54,142 bases of DNA, from assembly GCA_002346425.1 (NCBI GenBank), contig DDZS01000063.1, positions 1 to 54,142 of the forward strand. Direction: 5' to 3'. A program made the translations under genes and the position numbers. Below the pieces are notes generated by a model, which did not search any database, had not been told where the DNA came from, and saw nothing but the letters and a program-made list of their open reading frames with translations. This DNA is from Alphaproteobacteria bacterium UBA3002 (GTDB lineage: Bacteria > Pseudomonadota > Alphaproteobacteria > Rickettsiales > UBA3002). Below, in pieces: positions 43,254 to 51,512 of this stretch. Numbering within the stretch: the first letter of the stretch is position 1; every line of letters starts with the position of its first letter.

Positions 43254-44198
43254 TCAGGCTGCTTTCTCGAAAAGTTTAATATCTTCCGGTTTGTTGACAT
43301 TGGTGACTGTCATCTCCGGCGCGATGCGTTTAATCAGGCCAGCGAGCACATTGCCATGCCCGATTTCAGTTGCCGTGGTCACGCCATTGGCCGCCATCCA
43401 CTCGACTGATTCGCGCCACCGTACACGGCCCGTCACCTGTTGAATCAATCCATCGCGCAATGCATCGGCCAGTTCAACCGGACCTGCAGTCACATTCGTG
43501 ATCACCGGGCATGCAGCATCATGCAGCGATGTGTCGTGCAATGCTTCAGCCATGCGTTCAGCGGCGGGCTTCATAAGAGAACAATGGAATGGCGCGCTGA
43601 CAGTAAGCGGCACGGCGCGTTTCGCCCCAGCAGCTTTCATCGCTTCCATCGCTTGCTCAATAGCTATGGCGTGCCCACTGATGACGATTTGCTGACTGTT
43701 ATTGTCATTCGCCACTTCGCAGACCTGATTGCTTGTATGGATCTCCTGACAGATTTTCTCCACCTGCTCGATACTGAGCCCGATGATTGCAGCCATCGCG
43801 CCTAATCCGGCGGGTACGGCTTGCTGCATCGCATCCCCACGAATGCGCAATAAACCTGCGGCCTGCGCAAGGGTGAGCGATTCAGCGGCGACCAGTGCCG
43901 CATATTCGCCCAATGAGTGTCCTGCAACGAAGGTATTATCAGTTACTGTTACACCTGCCTCGCTTTGCAGCACGCGCCACGCGGCAATCGAGCAGGCCAT
44001 AATAGCAGGTTGCGTATTCGCGGTCAGATTGAGATCGCTTTCCGGACCTTCAAACATCACTTTGGAGAGATGTTGATTCAAAGTATCGTCGACTTCAGCG
44101 AAGACTTGTTTAGCAATGGCGAAATTTTCCGCCAGTGCTTTACCCATGCCGGGGCTTTGTGAGCCTTGGCCGGGAAATAAAAATGCATGTTTGGTCAT
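43254..44198 (-). CDS. fabD: Malonyl-CoA:ACP transacylase
   Basis: FabD loads malonyl groups onto ACP. The 314-residue protein begins HAFLFPGQGSQSPGMGKAL, has the nucleophile Ser95 in VAGHSLGEYAALV and the catalytic histidine in APFHCSLMKPA. The ATG at 44198 is fixed by this N-terminus. No Shine-Dalgarno lies before it, and a promoter-like GCTAATGC ends about eight bases upstream, so the message may be leaderless. It is the first gene of fabD-fabG-acpP-fabF. Confidence 0.96.
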   Translation of the reverse strand: MTKHAFLFPGQGSQSPGMGKALAENFAIAKQVFAEVDDTLNQHLSKVMFEGPESDLNLTANTQPAIMACSIAAWRVLQSEAGVTVTDNTFVAGHSLGEYAALVAAESLTLAQAAGLLRIRGDAMQQAVPAGLGAMAAIIGLSIEQVEKICQEIHTSNQVCEVANDNNSQQIVISGHAIAIEQAMEAMKAAGAKRAVPLTVSAPFHCSLMKPAAERMAEALHDTSLHDAACPVITNVTAGPVELADALRDGLIQQVTGRVRWRESVEWMAANGVTTATEIGHGNVLAGLIKRIAPEMTVTNVNKPEDIKLFEKAA

Positions 44199-44206
44199 GG
44201 ACGCAA

Positions 44207-44234
44207 GCATTAGCACGCAAGCGGGTAGGGTCAA
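44207..44234 (-). promoter_or_regulatory. Putative promoter of the fab operon
   Basis: On the minus strand TTGACC (44234-44229) is followed by GCTAATGC (44214-44207), close to the TTGAC-N-GCTANAWC pattern of Caulobacter housekeeping promoters. The expected start would lie at or within a few bases of the fabD ATG at 44198. Confidence 0.5.
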
Positions 44235-44254
44235 GCGAGGAATAGGATAGTGTC

Positions 44255-44284
44255 AAAAAGGGGCGGCGATGCAGTGATCGCCGC
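44255..44284 (-). terminator. Intrinsic terminator after the degenerate regulator pair
   Basis: GCGGCGAT and ATCGCCGC (44263-44270 with 44277-44284) form a perfect 8-base stem with a six-base loop. On the minus strand it is followed by CCCCTTTTT. It lies 24 bases after the stop of the XRE-type regulator and just before the fab promoter. Confidence 0.65.
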
Positions 44285-44308
44285 GATCAACAGTAAGACA
44301 AGAGTAAT

Positions 44309-44941
44309 TCAACAATCCAGCCGCCGCGCATGCCACACAAGCTGTCCGCGAATCTCGCAAAGCTCCGGCGTGCTAATGCTGCTGTAATAAGCAGGGTTGT
44401 CGCAATGTATATGCACGTGATGGGTGCCCGGCTGCAGACGTCGCGCGCAGAGTCGCCCCGCCAGCGGCATTACATAAATACCCGGATATAGCACTTCGGT
44501 TATGGCGCGGTTAACCACGACCAAATCTCCCGGCTGCATGGTCGGCTGCATGGCGGTATCGCTAATGCGCCACCAAGCAAGGCTCGCTGCATCTTTGCCC
44601 CAATGCTTGCGCGCCCACCGTTCACTAAAATGGGCTTCTTCGAACCCGTGCTCTTTGTTGGTTTCAAGTGGCGGCAGACAAACGGGCCGATCATAATCGA
44701 AGGATTCCACGATATGCAAAGTCGGGCTATGCGTGCCCGCCTCTTCGATCAGCTGCGACAGGCTGATGCGTAAAGCCCGTGCTACGAGGGCAAGTTTTAC
44801 TACCGATGGATTGGTTGATTTGCCGCTTAAAATATCGTGTAGAAACGAAGGTAGGACCCCGGCGCGATTTGCACAAGTGGCAGGGCTCATCTGATGCCGG
44901 TCGAGCTGGTAGCGCAAATTATTCGCGATCACCTCATGCAT
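44309..44941 (-). CDS. XRE-type regulator with non-catalytic S24 (LexA/CI-like) domain
   Basis: The 210-residue protein has an N-terminal helix-turn-helix of the XRE type (about 4-66, with MSPATCANRAGVLPSFLHDI and ALRISLSQLI). A C-terminal S24 fold runs from about 120, seen in WWRISDTAMQPTMQPGDLVV. In LexA and CI the motif carries a catalytic serine; here the position is Ala130, and the catalytic lysine position reads ARRL with Arg, so self-cleavage is not expected. The ATG at 44941 begins the conserved part. It lies 22 bases after the NtrC-like gene and ends before a terminator, implying co-transcription. Its targets are unknown. Confidence 0.8.
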   Translation of the reverse strand: MHEVIANNLRYQLDRHQMSPATCANRAGVLPSFLHDILSGKSTNPSVVKLALVARALRISLSQLIEEAGTHSPTLHIVESFDYDRPVCLPPLETNKEHGFEEAHFSERWARKHWGKDAASLAWWRISDTAMQPTMQPGDLVVVNRAITEVLYPGIYVMPLAGRLCARRLQPGTHHVHIHCDNPAYYSSISTPELCEIRGQLVWHARRLDC

Positions 44942-44963
44942 TGCAAACGCCGATGGCAGTGTT

Positions 44964-46400
44964 TTAAGCGGCGTGTTCAAGGTTATAATCCTGTAATTTG
45001 CGATACAGTGTCGAGCGGCCAATCCCTAACCGCTTGGCCACTTCAGTCATCTTGCCATTGTAATGTTCAATGGCGGCTCTAATCATTTCGGCTTCGACCT
45101 GATCGATTGGCTTGATATTACCATCCAGATTAAACAGGCTCAGACCGTTTGCTTCACCAGATTTGATTTCATCCTGAAATACGAGCGCTTCCTGACTTAA
45201 AAACGCGTGCGGGTTTAAATGTGGTGCGATATGCCAGGCGCGTAACGCTGCGCCGTCGCAATGCACCAACGCACGCGTAATAATACGCGCAAGCTCATTC
45301 ACATTGCCGGGCCACAAGTAATTCATCAGCAGCTGTTTTGCATCGGCTTTGAGCTGGCAAGGTGGGTGTTGATCGGCCACCACACTGCGACTGATGAAAA
45401 ATTCCGCGAGAGGAATAATATCGTCGCGACGCTGCACCAGCGGCTTCGTATGCAATAAAAACGCACTAAGTTTGAAATACAAATCTTCACGGAACCGATC
45501 TTGTTGCATGGCATGTTTGACGGAATTGCAGCTTGCCGCAATGAGACGAATACGCGATAGGGGATGCGAGTTGGCATGACTGACCATCTCATTCTCTTTT
45601 AAGCGCTCCATAAGCAATGCTTGCGCTTCTAGCGGCATGCATTCCACGTGAGACAGATAAAGCGTGCCGTGACCGTCTTGCCATAGTCTTTCCAAGCCAG
45701 AAGTATGATAAAGCCCGGGGATGGAGAGTTGGGTTAGATCCGGCTGCTTTGCAAATAGCTGACGGAATAATTCATCCGGCATACTCGCACAGTTTAAGAA
45801 AACAAATGGGCCATCCGCATTGCTAGAATGACTATGCATCACCCTACCAATTAATTCTTTACCGGTGCCTTGCTCACCCTCGATCAAAGCCGGAATGCGT
45901 GTGCTTGCAGCCTGACGCGCCGTTTGCAGCATCGAACGGAAATGTGCGTCTTGACCAATAATATCATCGAAACTTAAGCGGCCTTTTTGCAAACGCGTCA
46001 AACGCTCAACTTCTTCACGCAACAACGCCTGGCGCAACAGATTGTCGAAACTCAGGCGCAGTGTATGCGTGGATGCGGGCATCATAATGATGTCTGAAGC
46101 ACCGGCACGAACAGCAGAAGAAATCACATCCGATTTTCCCGGCGCGGTTAAGGCGGCAATCGGCAGATGCGCATCTATCCGTCGTAGCGTACGAATCACA
46201 TCGCAACCAGGCATGCCCACCATTGACATATTGATAAAGACAATATGCGGTTTCGGCATGCGCCGTAGCATGAAATGCTCAATCGCAGCTTCACCGCCTA
46301 ATGCGGTGACTACTTGATAATCTAATCGCTCGCGTATGAGTTGAACGGTATGTTCTAATTGCTGCGGACATTCTTCTATAACGAGAACTGTATATGCCAT
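44964..46400 (-). CDS. NtrC-like regulator with degenerate receiver and AAA+ domains
   Basis: The 478-residue protein has receiver, AAA+ and Fis-type DNA-binding domains like NtrC. In the receiver, the phosphorylation site is Asn57 instead of Asp and the conserved Lys before Pro108 is Met107, though the acidic pair E9-E10 and Thr85 remain. The AAA+ domain keeps Walker A (GEQGTGKE, 175-182) and a FREDLYFKL element, but the GAFTGA loop that contacts sigma-54 is missing and the Walker B LFLDE reads LYLSH (247-251). The C-terminal MTEVAKRLGIGRSTLYRKLQ is intact. It probably binds DNA without phosphorylation and without activating sigma-54. GGGGGAGG is a strong ribosome binding site. Confidence 0.85.
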   Translation of the reverse strand: MAYTVLVIEECPQQLEHTVQLIRERLDYQVVTALGGEAAIEHFMLRRMPKPHIVFINMSMVGMPGCDVIRTLRRIDAHLPIAALTAPGKSDVISSAVRAGASDIIMMPASTHTLRLSFDNLLRQALLREEVERLTRLQKGRLSFDDIIGQDAHFRSMLQTARQAASTRIPALIEGEQGTGKELIGRVMHSHSSNADGPFVFLNCASMPDELFRQLFAKQPDLTQLSIPGLYHTSGLERLWQDGHGTLYLSHVECMPLEAQALLMERLKENEMVSHANSHPLSRIRLIAASCNSVKHAMQQDRFREDLYFKLSAFLLHTKPLVQRRDDIIPLAEFFISRSVVADQHPPCQLKADAKQLLMNYLWPGNVNELARIITRALVHCDGAALRAWHIAPHLNPHAFLSQEALVFQDEIKSGEANGLSLFNLDGNIKPIDQVEAEMIRAAIEHYNGKMTEVAKRLGIGRSTLYRKLQDYNLEHAA

Positions 46401-46423
46401 GTTAACCTCCCCCTAACGCAACA

Positions 46424-46471
46424 TGGTTGCAATACATATTCGTTACAACCACACCGAGAGTGTGTCAACCA
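46424..46471. promoter_or_regulatory. Three TGGTTG half-sites before the NtrC-like gene (putative operator)
   Basis: TGGTTG at 46424-46429 and its complement CAACCA at 46446-46451 form a 28-base imperfect inverted repeat; a second CAACCA lies at 46466-46471, exactly 20 bases further. On the minus strand the last one runs into a TTGACA (46468-46463) that could be a -35 element. The arrangement looks like an operator for a dimeric regulator, perhaps autoregulation by the Fis-type protein encoded next to it. Confidence 0.45.
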
Positions 46472-46524
46472 ATAGGCGAAAAAAAATGTAATATTATGAG
46501 GAAGGCAGCTCTATTTGTCTTATT

Positions 46525-47109
46525 TTAGAACAAATCATTTTCTATAAGTGCAACCATAAGTTGCAGTAACATAATATGGGTTTCTTGAATATGCGCCGTC
46601 ACCATACTAGGCACTGCGATGATTTCATCCGCAGTTTCAACCGCTTTACCTTTTTCACCGGTAAGTAGTAAACTCGGAATCTGGAGTTCACGCGCCGTCT
46701 GTAACGCCTGTATGATATTAGGACTTTTTCCGGACGTTGAAATGGTGATCAAAAGATCACCGGCGCGGGCATGTGCTTCAATCTGACGCGAGAAAATATA
46801 TTCGAAGCCATAATCATTTCCTACTGCGGTTAAAATGCCGGGGTCGGCAGTCAACGCGATAGCGGGTAATGCGCGGCGGTCATGCACAAAGCGGCCGACG
46901 AGTTCTCCGGCAAAATGCAATGCATCGCAAGCGCTCCCGCCATTGCCGCAAATCATGATTTTATTACCTTCGGACAACGCTTTAGAAGCGCGAGAGGCAA
47001 AGCGGATTAAGGTGTCGGTGGAGTGTTCAAAACATCCTGTGACAGCGCGGCGATGTTCTTCGAGCGCCTTAGTGATAATATCCTGCGCGTTAGCCACGTA
47101 ATGCCTCAA
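46525..47109 (-). CDS. gmhA: Phosphoheptose isomerase (GmhA-like SIS protein)
   Basis: GmhA converts sedoheptulose 7-phosphate to D-glycero-manno-heptose 7-phosphate for the lipopolysaccharide core. The 194-residue SIS-domain protein has IMICGNGGSACDALHFAGEL, LITISTSGKSPNIIQAL and the late AHIQETHIMLLQLMVALIE, as in GmhA; the close relative DiaA is the main alternative. It overlaps rpe by 20 bases; Rpe belongs to the same sugar phosphate pool. The 124-base gap after it holds the regulator operator and an AT-rich stretch. Confidence 0.85.
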   Translation of the reverse strand: MRHYVANAQDIITKALEEHRRAVTGCFEHSTDTLIRFASRASKALSEGNKIMICGNGGSACDALHFAGELVGRFVHDRRALPAIALTADPGILTAVGNDYGFEYIFSRQIEAHARAGDLLITISTSGKSPNIIQALQTARELQIPSLLLTGEKGKAVETADEIIAVPSMVTAHIQETHIMLLQLMVALIENDLF

Positions 47110-47743
47110 TATTTTTCATATAGTTTGCCGGATTGCCGGTGAATACAGCCGAACCGGCGACAAGCACATCGGCCCCGGCGGCAATCACATCGGCCGCGTT
47201 ACTGGCTTTCACGCCACCATCGACTTGAAGCTCGATTGGACGGGGCGTCGCGCCGATTTTAGCCCGGATGTTACGGATTTTATCTAGCTGTGAGGGTATA
47301 AAGGCTTGGCCGCCAAATCCGGGATTAACGCTCATCACCAATATCAGGTCAACCGCGTCCATCACATAATCCAAGGCCGATTCATGGGTGGCGGGACATA
47401 GTGAAACGCCTGCCTTAATGCCGCAGGATTTGATCAGCTGCAGGCTACGGTGCAGATGCGGACCCGCTTCAGCATGAATGGTCAGAATATCCGCTCCGGC
47501 TTCGGCAAATTTGGGAATGAAATCATCCACGGGTGCAATCATCAGATGCACATCCAGCGGTTTGGTCGTATGCGGGCGGATTGCTTTTACCACGTCTGGC
47601 CCGATGGTGAGATTCGGCACAAAATGGCCATCCATCACATCCACATGGATATAATCCGCACCGGCCTGATCGATGGCGCGTACTTCTTCGCCCAGTTTGG
47701 CAAAGTCGGCCGACAGGATTGAGGGAGCAATTTTTACAGTCAT
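47090..47743 (-). CDS. rpe: Ribulose-phosphate 3-epimerase
   Basis: Rpe interconverts ribulose and xylulose 5-phosphates in the pentose phosphate and Calvin cycles. The 217-residue TIM barrel has IAPSILSADFAKLGEEVRAI, the metal histidines and aspartate in YIHVDVMDGHFVPNLTIGP, VMSVNPGFGGQAFIPSQLDK and LQVDGGVKASNAADV. It lies 30 bases after the rsmB stop on the same strand and overlaps gmhA. Confidence 0.97.
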   Translation of the reverse strand: MTVKIAPSILSADFAKLGEEVRAIDQAGADYIHVDVMDGHFVPNLTIGPDVVKAIRPHTTKPLDVHLMIAPVDDFIPKFAEAGADILTIHAEAGPHLHRSLQLIKSCGIKAGVSLCPATHESALDYVMDAVDLILVMSVNPGFGGQAFIPSQLDKIRNIRAKIGATPRPIELQVDGGVKASNAADVIAAGADVLVAGSAVFTGNPANYMKNIEALRG

Positions 47744-47773
47744 GGCCGCATCATATCAGAAAGCGTCTCGTTG

Positions 47774-49024
47774 TCACTGCTTCATCAAGCGGGCAATGTA
47801 AAATCCATCCATCCCACCGCGATCGGCGAGCATGGAGGGCAGGGTACGCACCGTTCCATTCGCGCTTACCCATTCCTCAGGCCACCCATAATCTTCTGCG
47901 CGCATTGGCTGAATGCGTAAGCCTTCCACCGTCTCGCACCACCATGCCATTTGCGCTTCGCCTTCTTCCGGCTCAATGGAGCAGGTGGCATAAACTACGG
48001 GCACACCGCGCGGCAACCAATGCCCAATCTGTTTAAGAATGGCGCGCTGCAAATGCACCATTTCTGAGACATCTTCCGCTGTTTTGAGATGCAGCAATTC
48101 TGGGTGACGACGGAGCGTTCCCGTTGCCGAGCAGGGCGCATCAATCAGGACGGCATCGGGTAGTTCAGCGGGGGTCCACGCGCGCGCATCCGCCTGAAGA
48201 CAGGTGATATCAAGCTGCGTGCGTTCCAGATTGGCCTGCATGCGTTTCAAACGTTTGGCGGAGGCGTCCACCGCCGTAACCTGCGCTCCAGCAGCGGCTA
48301 GCTGCATGCTTTTTCCGCCCGGTGCTGCCCCAATGTCGATGACGCGCTTGCCCTTAACATCTCCTAACGCCATCACCGGTAAACTGGCTGCGACGTCCTG
48401 AACCCACCAGTCGCCACTTTCATAGCCGGGAAGTTGCGTAAGTTCGCATTTCGGTAAACGCAATGTGTTGCCATACAGTATCTCAGCGCCCAAACGTTCG
48501 GCCCAGATAGCCGGGTCACGCTTGACGCAGATATCGATAGGTGGCTCCGCTACAAAGGTTTGCGCCAGGGCTTGGATGTCGTAATGCTGCCAACGCTCCT
48601 GCCATATGTTGGGAAGATTATGTGTCACCGGTAACGTTCGGTAATCAGCACTTTCGCGCTGTACACGGCGTAAAATAGCGTTCACCAATTTGCCCGGAAT
48701 CTCGACTTTTTGCGCAAGCGCCACGGTGGTATCGAGCGCGGCATGGTCGGGCACTTCACTTTCAATGAGTTGTACCAGCCCAAGCGCGCAGACCACACGC
48801 GTTGCCATAGGGGTTTCCGGCGTGACATAGTGGTCCAGTAAGGCCTGCACTTGCCCCCAACGGCGCAGACACAACAATACCAAACGCCGTGAAAAAGCGC
48901 GGTCCGCCGCTGCGGATGGCGCCTCATGGTTCAATGCCTGATCGAGCATCTGACGGTCGCGAAAAATCCGAATCAACGTATGATAGGCGGCTTCGCGCGC
49001 AATTAAGGGGTTGGTTTGCTGCAT
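47774..49024 (-). CDS. rsmB: 16S rRNA m5C967 methyltransferase RsmB
   Basis: The 416-residue protein has an N-terminal NusB-like RNA-binding domain (about 10-140) and a C-terminal Rossmann methyltransferase. The latter shows VIDIGAAPGGKSMQLAAAGA, IDAPCSATGTLRRHPEL and the catalytic VVYATCSIEPEEGEAQ. RsmB methylates C967 of 16S rRNA. The ATG at 49024 has AAGGCGG upstream; a TTG start at 49045 is less likely. It diverges from sdhAF4 with 20 bases between starts, an alphaproteobacterial neighbourhood. Confidence 0.94.
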   Translation of the reverse strand: MQQTNPLIAREAAYHTLIRIFRDRQMLDQALNHEAPSAAADRAFSRRLVLLCLRRWGQVQALLDHYVTPETPMATRVVCALGLVQLIESEVPDHAALDTTVALAQKVEIPGKLVNAILRRVQRESADYRTLPVTHNLPNIWQERWQHYDIQALAQTFVAEPPIDICVKRDPAIWAERLGAEILYGNTLRLPKCELTQLPGYESGDWWVQDVAASLPVMALGDVKGKRVIDIGAAPGGKSMQLAAAGAQVTAVDASAKRLKRMQANLERTQLDITCLQADARAWTPAELPDAVLIDAPCSATGTLRRHPELLHLKTAEDVSEMVHLQRAILKQIGHWLPRGVPVVYATCSIEPEEGEAQMAWWCETVEGLRIQPMRAEDYGWPEEWVSANGTVRTLPSMLADRGGMDGFYIARLMKQ

Positions 49025-49044
49025 GTTCCGCCTTATATGCGACA

Positions 49045-49191
49045 ATGATGGAAAAAGCCAAACCAGAAAGCCCGCACAAACCGGAAGAAACGCCAGAGCA
49101 AGGCCAGAGCGAAGAGGTCGGCGGGTCTGAAAAGCCGGAACCGACCCGTTATGGCGATTGGGAAATCAATGGAAGGTGCATTGACTTTTAG
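49045..49191 (+). CDS. Succinate dehydrogenase assembly factor 4-like protein (DUF1674)
   Basis: This 48-residue protein ends in the diagnostic PEPTRYGDWEINGRCIDF motif of the SDHAF4/DUF1674 family; the first 28 residues are a disordered Lys/Pro/Glu segment. In mitochondria SDHAF4 binds the flavinylated succinate dehydrogenase subunit before complex assembly. Two ATG codons in a row (49045 and 49048) could start it. No Shine-Dalgarno is visible. It starts 20 bases from the diverging rsmB and precedes the glycosyltransferase by 24 bases. Confidence 0.85.
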   Translation: MMEKAKPESPHKPEETPEQGQSEEVGGSEKPEPTRYGDWEINGRCIDF

Positions 49192-49215
49192 GTGATTTCC
49201 GGCTCTTGAGAGGGC

Positions 49216-50289
49216 ATGCAAATTTTAGCCGTTCTTCCCCCGCGCGAAGGGTTCTCGCCGCACGCGTTCGGCGCGGTCAGCCTTTCCGTGCGCGATTTCG
49301 CGCTGTATAGCCGCTTTCGCGAGGATATTACGGTCACCGGACTGATCGACACCGAGCCTTATTCCGATGTTACGTATCAATGCCTCACGCTGGATCAGCG
49401 CTGGTATCAACGTAAGCAACGCGCCTATCTTCAGGCGATTTTGCAATATATTTCTGAACATCCACCGGAATTGATTGAAGTGCATAATCGCCCAGCGCTG
49501 GCATTGCAGTTGGCAGGCTGCACATCGATTCCGGTAGCGTTGCACTTGCATAATGACCCGCAGGAAATGCGCAAAGCGCAGACGGCGCGGCAACGCTTAG
49601 AATTGCTGCGTAAAATGCATATTTATTGCGTGAGCGATTGGGTGAAACAGCGGTTTAAGGCCGGCATTGGCCACGCCTTCGCGCATAAACTCTTTGTAAC
49701 GCCATGCGGAATCGAACTGCCCACACTGCCGACACCGAAACGCCAGCAAATTGTCTATGTAGGGCGGATGACGCCAAATAAAGGCGTGCTAGAAGCGGTG
49801 CAGGCATTAGCTGCAGTGCTGCCCGAATTTCCAGAGTGGCAGGCAAGCATAATTGGCGGCAGGCGCCATAGCGCATCGGAACGCTTAAGCGACTATGAGC
49901 AGGCAGTGCAGCAAGCGGCAATCCCGCAAATAGCCATCCGCGGCTTTCAGCCCTATGATGTAACTCAGGCGGCGATTGCCGAAGCGGAAATCATGCTGGT
50001 GCCCTCAAAATGGGATGAGCCGTTTGGGCGTACCGCGTTGGAAGCGCTGGCGCATGGCTGCGCGGTAATTACTTCCGGCCATGGCGGTTTGCGCGAAGTG
50101 GTGGACGATCATGCCGTAATGTGTGACGTGACCTCCGACGCGATTGCGATGGCGCTGCGGCAAACCTTGCAGGATAATGCGCTGCGCCGCGGCCTGCAAA
50201 AAGGTGCTCCTCAACAGGCGGCAAAGTATGCGATTGCCAAATGCGCTGCAATTCTGGATGATGCCCGCGAAACGATTGTGGCGGCATGA
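49216..50289 (+). CDS. Glycosyltransferase family 4 protein
   Basis: The 357-residue protein has the GT-B layout: an N-terminal acceptor domain with AFGAVSLSVRDFALY and a HLHNDP motif, then a donor-binding domain from about residue 170. The latter shows QIVYVGRMTPNKGVLEAVQA and the EX7E motif in WDEPFGRTALEALAHG. Such enzymes transfer sugars from nucleotide donors to lipopolysaccharide core or exopolysaccharide; sugar and acceptor cannot be read here. GAGAGGG precedes the ATG. It overlaps the O-antigen ligase gene by four bases, supporting a surface polysaccharide role. Confidence 0.9.
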   Translation: MQILAVLPPREGFSPHAFGAVSLSVRDFALYSRFREDITVTGLIDTEPYSDVTYQCLTLDQRWYQRKQRAYLQAILQYISEHPPELIEVHNRPALALQLAGCTSIPVALHLHNDPQEMRKAQTARQRLELLRKMHIYCVSDWVKQRFKAGIGHAFAHKLFVTPCGIELPTLPTPKRQQIVYVGRMTPNKGVLEAVQALAAVLPEFPEWQASIIGGRRHSASERLSDYEQAVQQAAIPQIAIRGFQPYDVTQAAIAEAEIMLVPSKWDEPFGRTALEALAHGCAVITSGHGGLREVVDDHAVMCDVTSDAIAMALRQTLQDNALRRGLQKGAPQQAAKYAIAKCAAILDDARETIVAA

Positions 50290-51512
50290 CCTGGAATACT
50301 CGACTTGAAACTTTAGCGTTTTGGCTGTTGCTACTGGTACCCCTGACAGCCCCTGTGAGTCGCTTCGCTTCGGATGTCTGTCTGATATTCGTCGCAATTT
50401 TTTTCCTGATTCATTCAATTTTCACACGCGATCTGGCATGGTTGCGCCATCGCTGGGTACAAATAGCCTTGGCGCTCTGGGCCTATCTGGTGGTCCGTGC
50501 TGTTTTTACGGAAGAAATGGTAGAGTCGGTGGGACGCGCGGCATCGTGGCTGCGGTTCCCGATCTTCGCTGCCGCGATGGCGTATTGGTTGCTGCGCGAT
50601 GAAAGGCGTCACCGAACACTGCTTTATAGCCTTTCCATTGCCTTGGGCTTTATGATCCTCGACACCTTCATGCAATATTTGCTGGGATTTGATATCTTAG
50701 GCCGCGCACCGATCCCCAACGAAGGTAGCCCGCGACTGACCGGCCCCTTCACTTCGCCACGGGTCGGCATCATGATCATCTGGCTGGCCGTGCCGGCGAT
50801 GGCATGGTGGTTGATGCAACCGGGCCGTAAATCACTATTGTTGGGCGTGTTATTCACTGCCGGCAGTGCCCTTGTTATTTTTCTAAGTGGGGAGCGCATG
50901 GCATTTTTATTGACCGGCCTCGCCTTTATTCTGGCCTTTGCTATTTTACCTGCCTCGCGCATTAAAATGGCGGGCATTGGCGCGCTTACCGCGCTACTGC
51001 TTAGCATTGCAGTGTGGCATAACCCTGGTTTGATGGAGCGGCAAGGGCAACAAACCTCCGAAGTCGTTGGGGAGATTAGTGGATCCATTTATGGCCAAAT
51101 CTGGCAGAGCGGGATTGAGATCAGCAAAGAGCATCTGTGGATTGGCGTCGGGCTACGGCAGTTTCGGGTATATTGCCCGGATGCGGCCTATGGCCCGGTC
51201 AATAATATCGAGATGCGCTGTAATCTGCACCCGCATAATATGTATCTGGAATGGCTGGTTGAAGCGGGTCTGATAGGATTAATCGGTTTTGTCGGCATTG
51301 TTCTCTGCTGGTTACGCCCTATCCCAGCGCGGTTTGCGGAATTACGACGCGACCCGTTATGTGTGGGCTTACTTATTACACTAGTCATTCGGTTATGGCC
51401 GCTCGCCTCAACCACCAGTTTCTTTACTTCCTGGTCTGCCGTACCATTTTGGCTGATGGCAGGCTGGTGGCTGGCGGTCTTACAACCCTCTTACGCGAAA
51501 GGTCAGTCATGA
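50286..51512 (+). CDS. O-antigen ligase family membrane protein
   Basis: The 408-residue protein has about eleven membrane helices and a large periplasmic loop at about 235-330. The motif MRCNLHPHNMYLEWLVEAG, with HPHN, identifies the Wzy_C/O-antigen ligase family. It joins polymerised glycan to lipid A core (WaaL) or polymerises repeats (Wzy), and the sequence alone does not decide which. It overlaps the glycosyltransferase upstream and yaaA downstream as ATGA. Confidence 0.85.
   Translation: MTWNTRLETLAFWLLLLVPLTAPVSRFASDVCLIFVAIFFLIHSIFTRDLAWLRHRWVQIALALWAYLVVRAVFTEEMVESVGRAASWLRFPIFAAAMAYWLLRDERRHRTLLYSLSIALGFMILDTFMQYLLGFDILGRAPIPNEGSPRLTGPFTSPRVGIMIIWLAVPAMAWWLMQPGRKSLLLGVLFTAGSALVIFLSGERMAFLLTGLAFILAFAILPASRIKMAGIGALTALLLSIAVWHNPGLMERQGQQTSEVVGEISGSIYGQIWQSGIEISKEHLWIGVGLRQFRVYCPDAAYGPVNNIEMRCNLHPHNMYLEWLVEAGLIGLIGFVGIVLCWLRPIPARFAELRRDPLCVGLLITLVIRLWPLASTTSFFTSWSAVPFWLMAGWWLAVLQPSYAKGQS

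Noticed and set aside
48889..49044. Upstream extension of the SDHAF4-like gene
   Set aside because: The extended part is antisense to rsmB and unlike the family; the tandem ATG at 49045 fits the short family length.
51359..51508. N-terminal 50-residue extension of yaaA
   Set aside because: It overlaps the O-antigen ligase gene in another frame, and the conserved YaaA N-terminus with an ATGA overlap starts at 51509.
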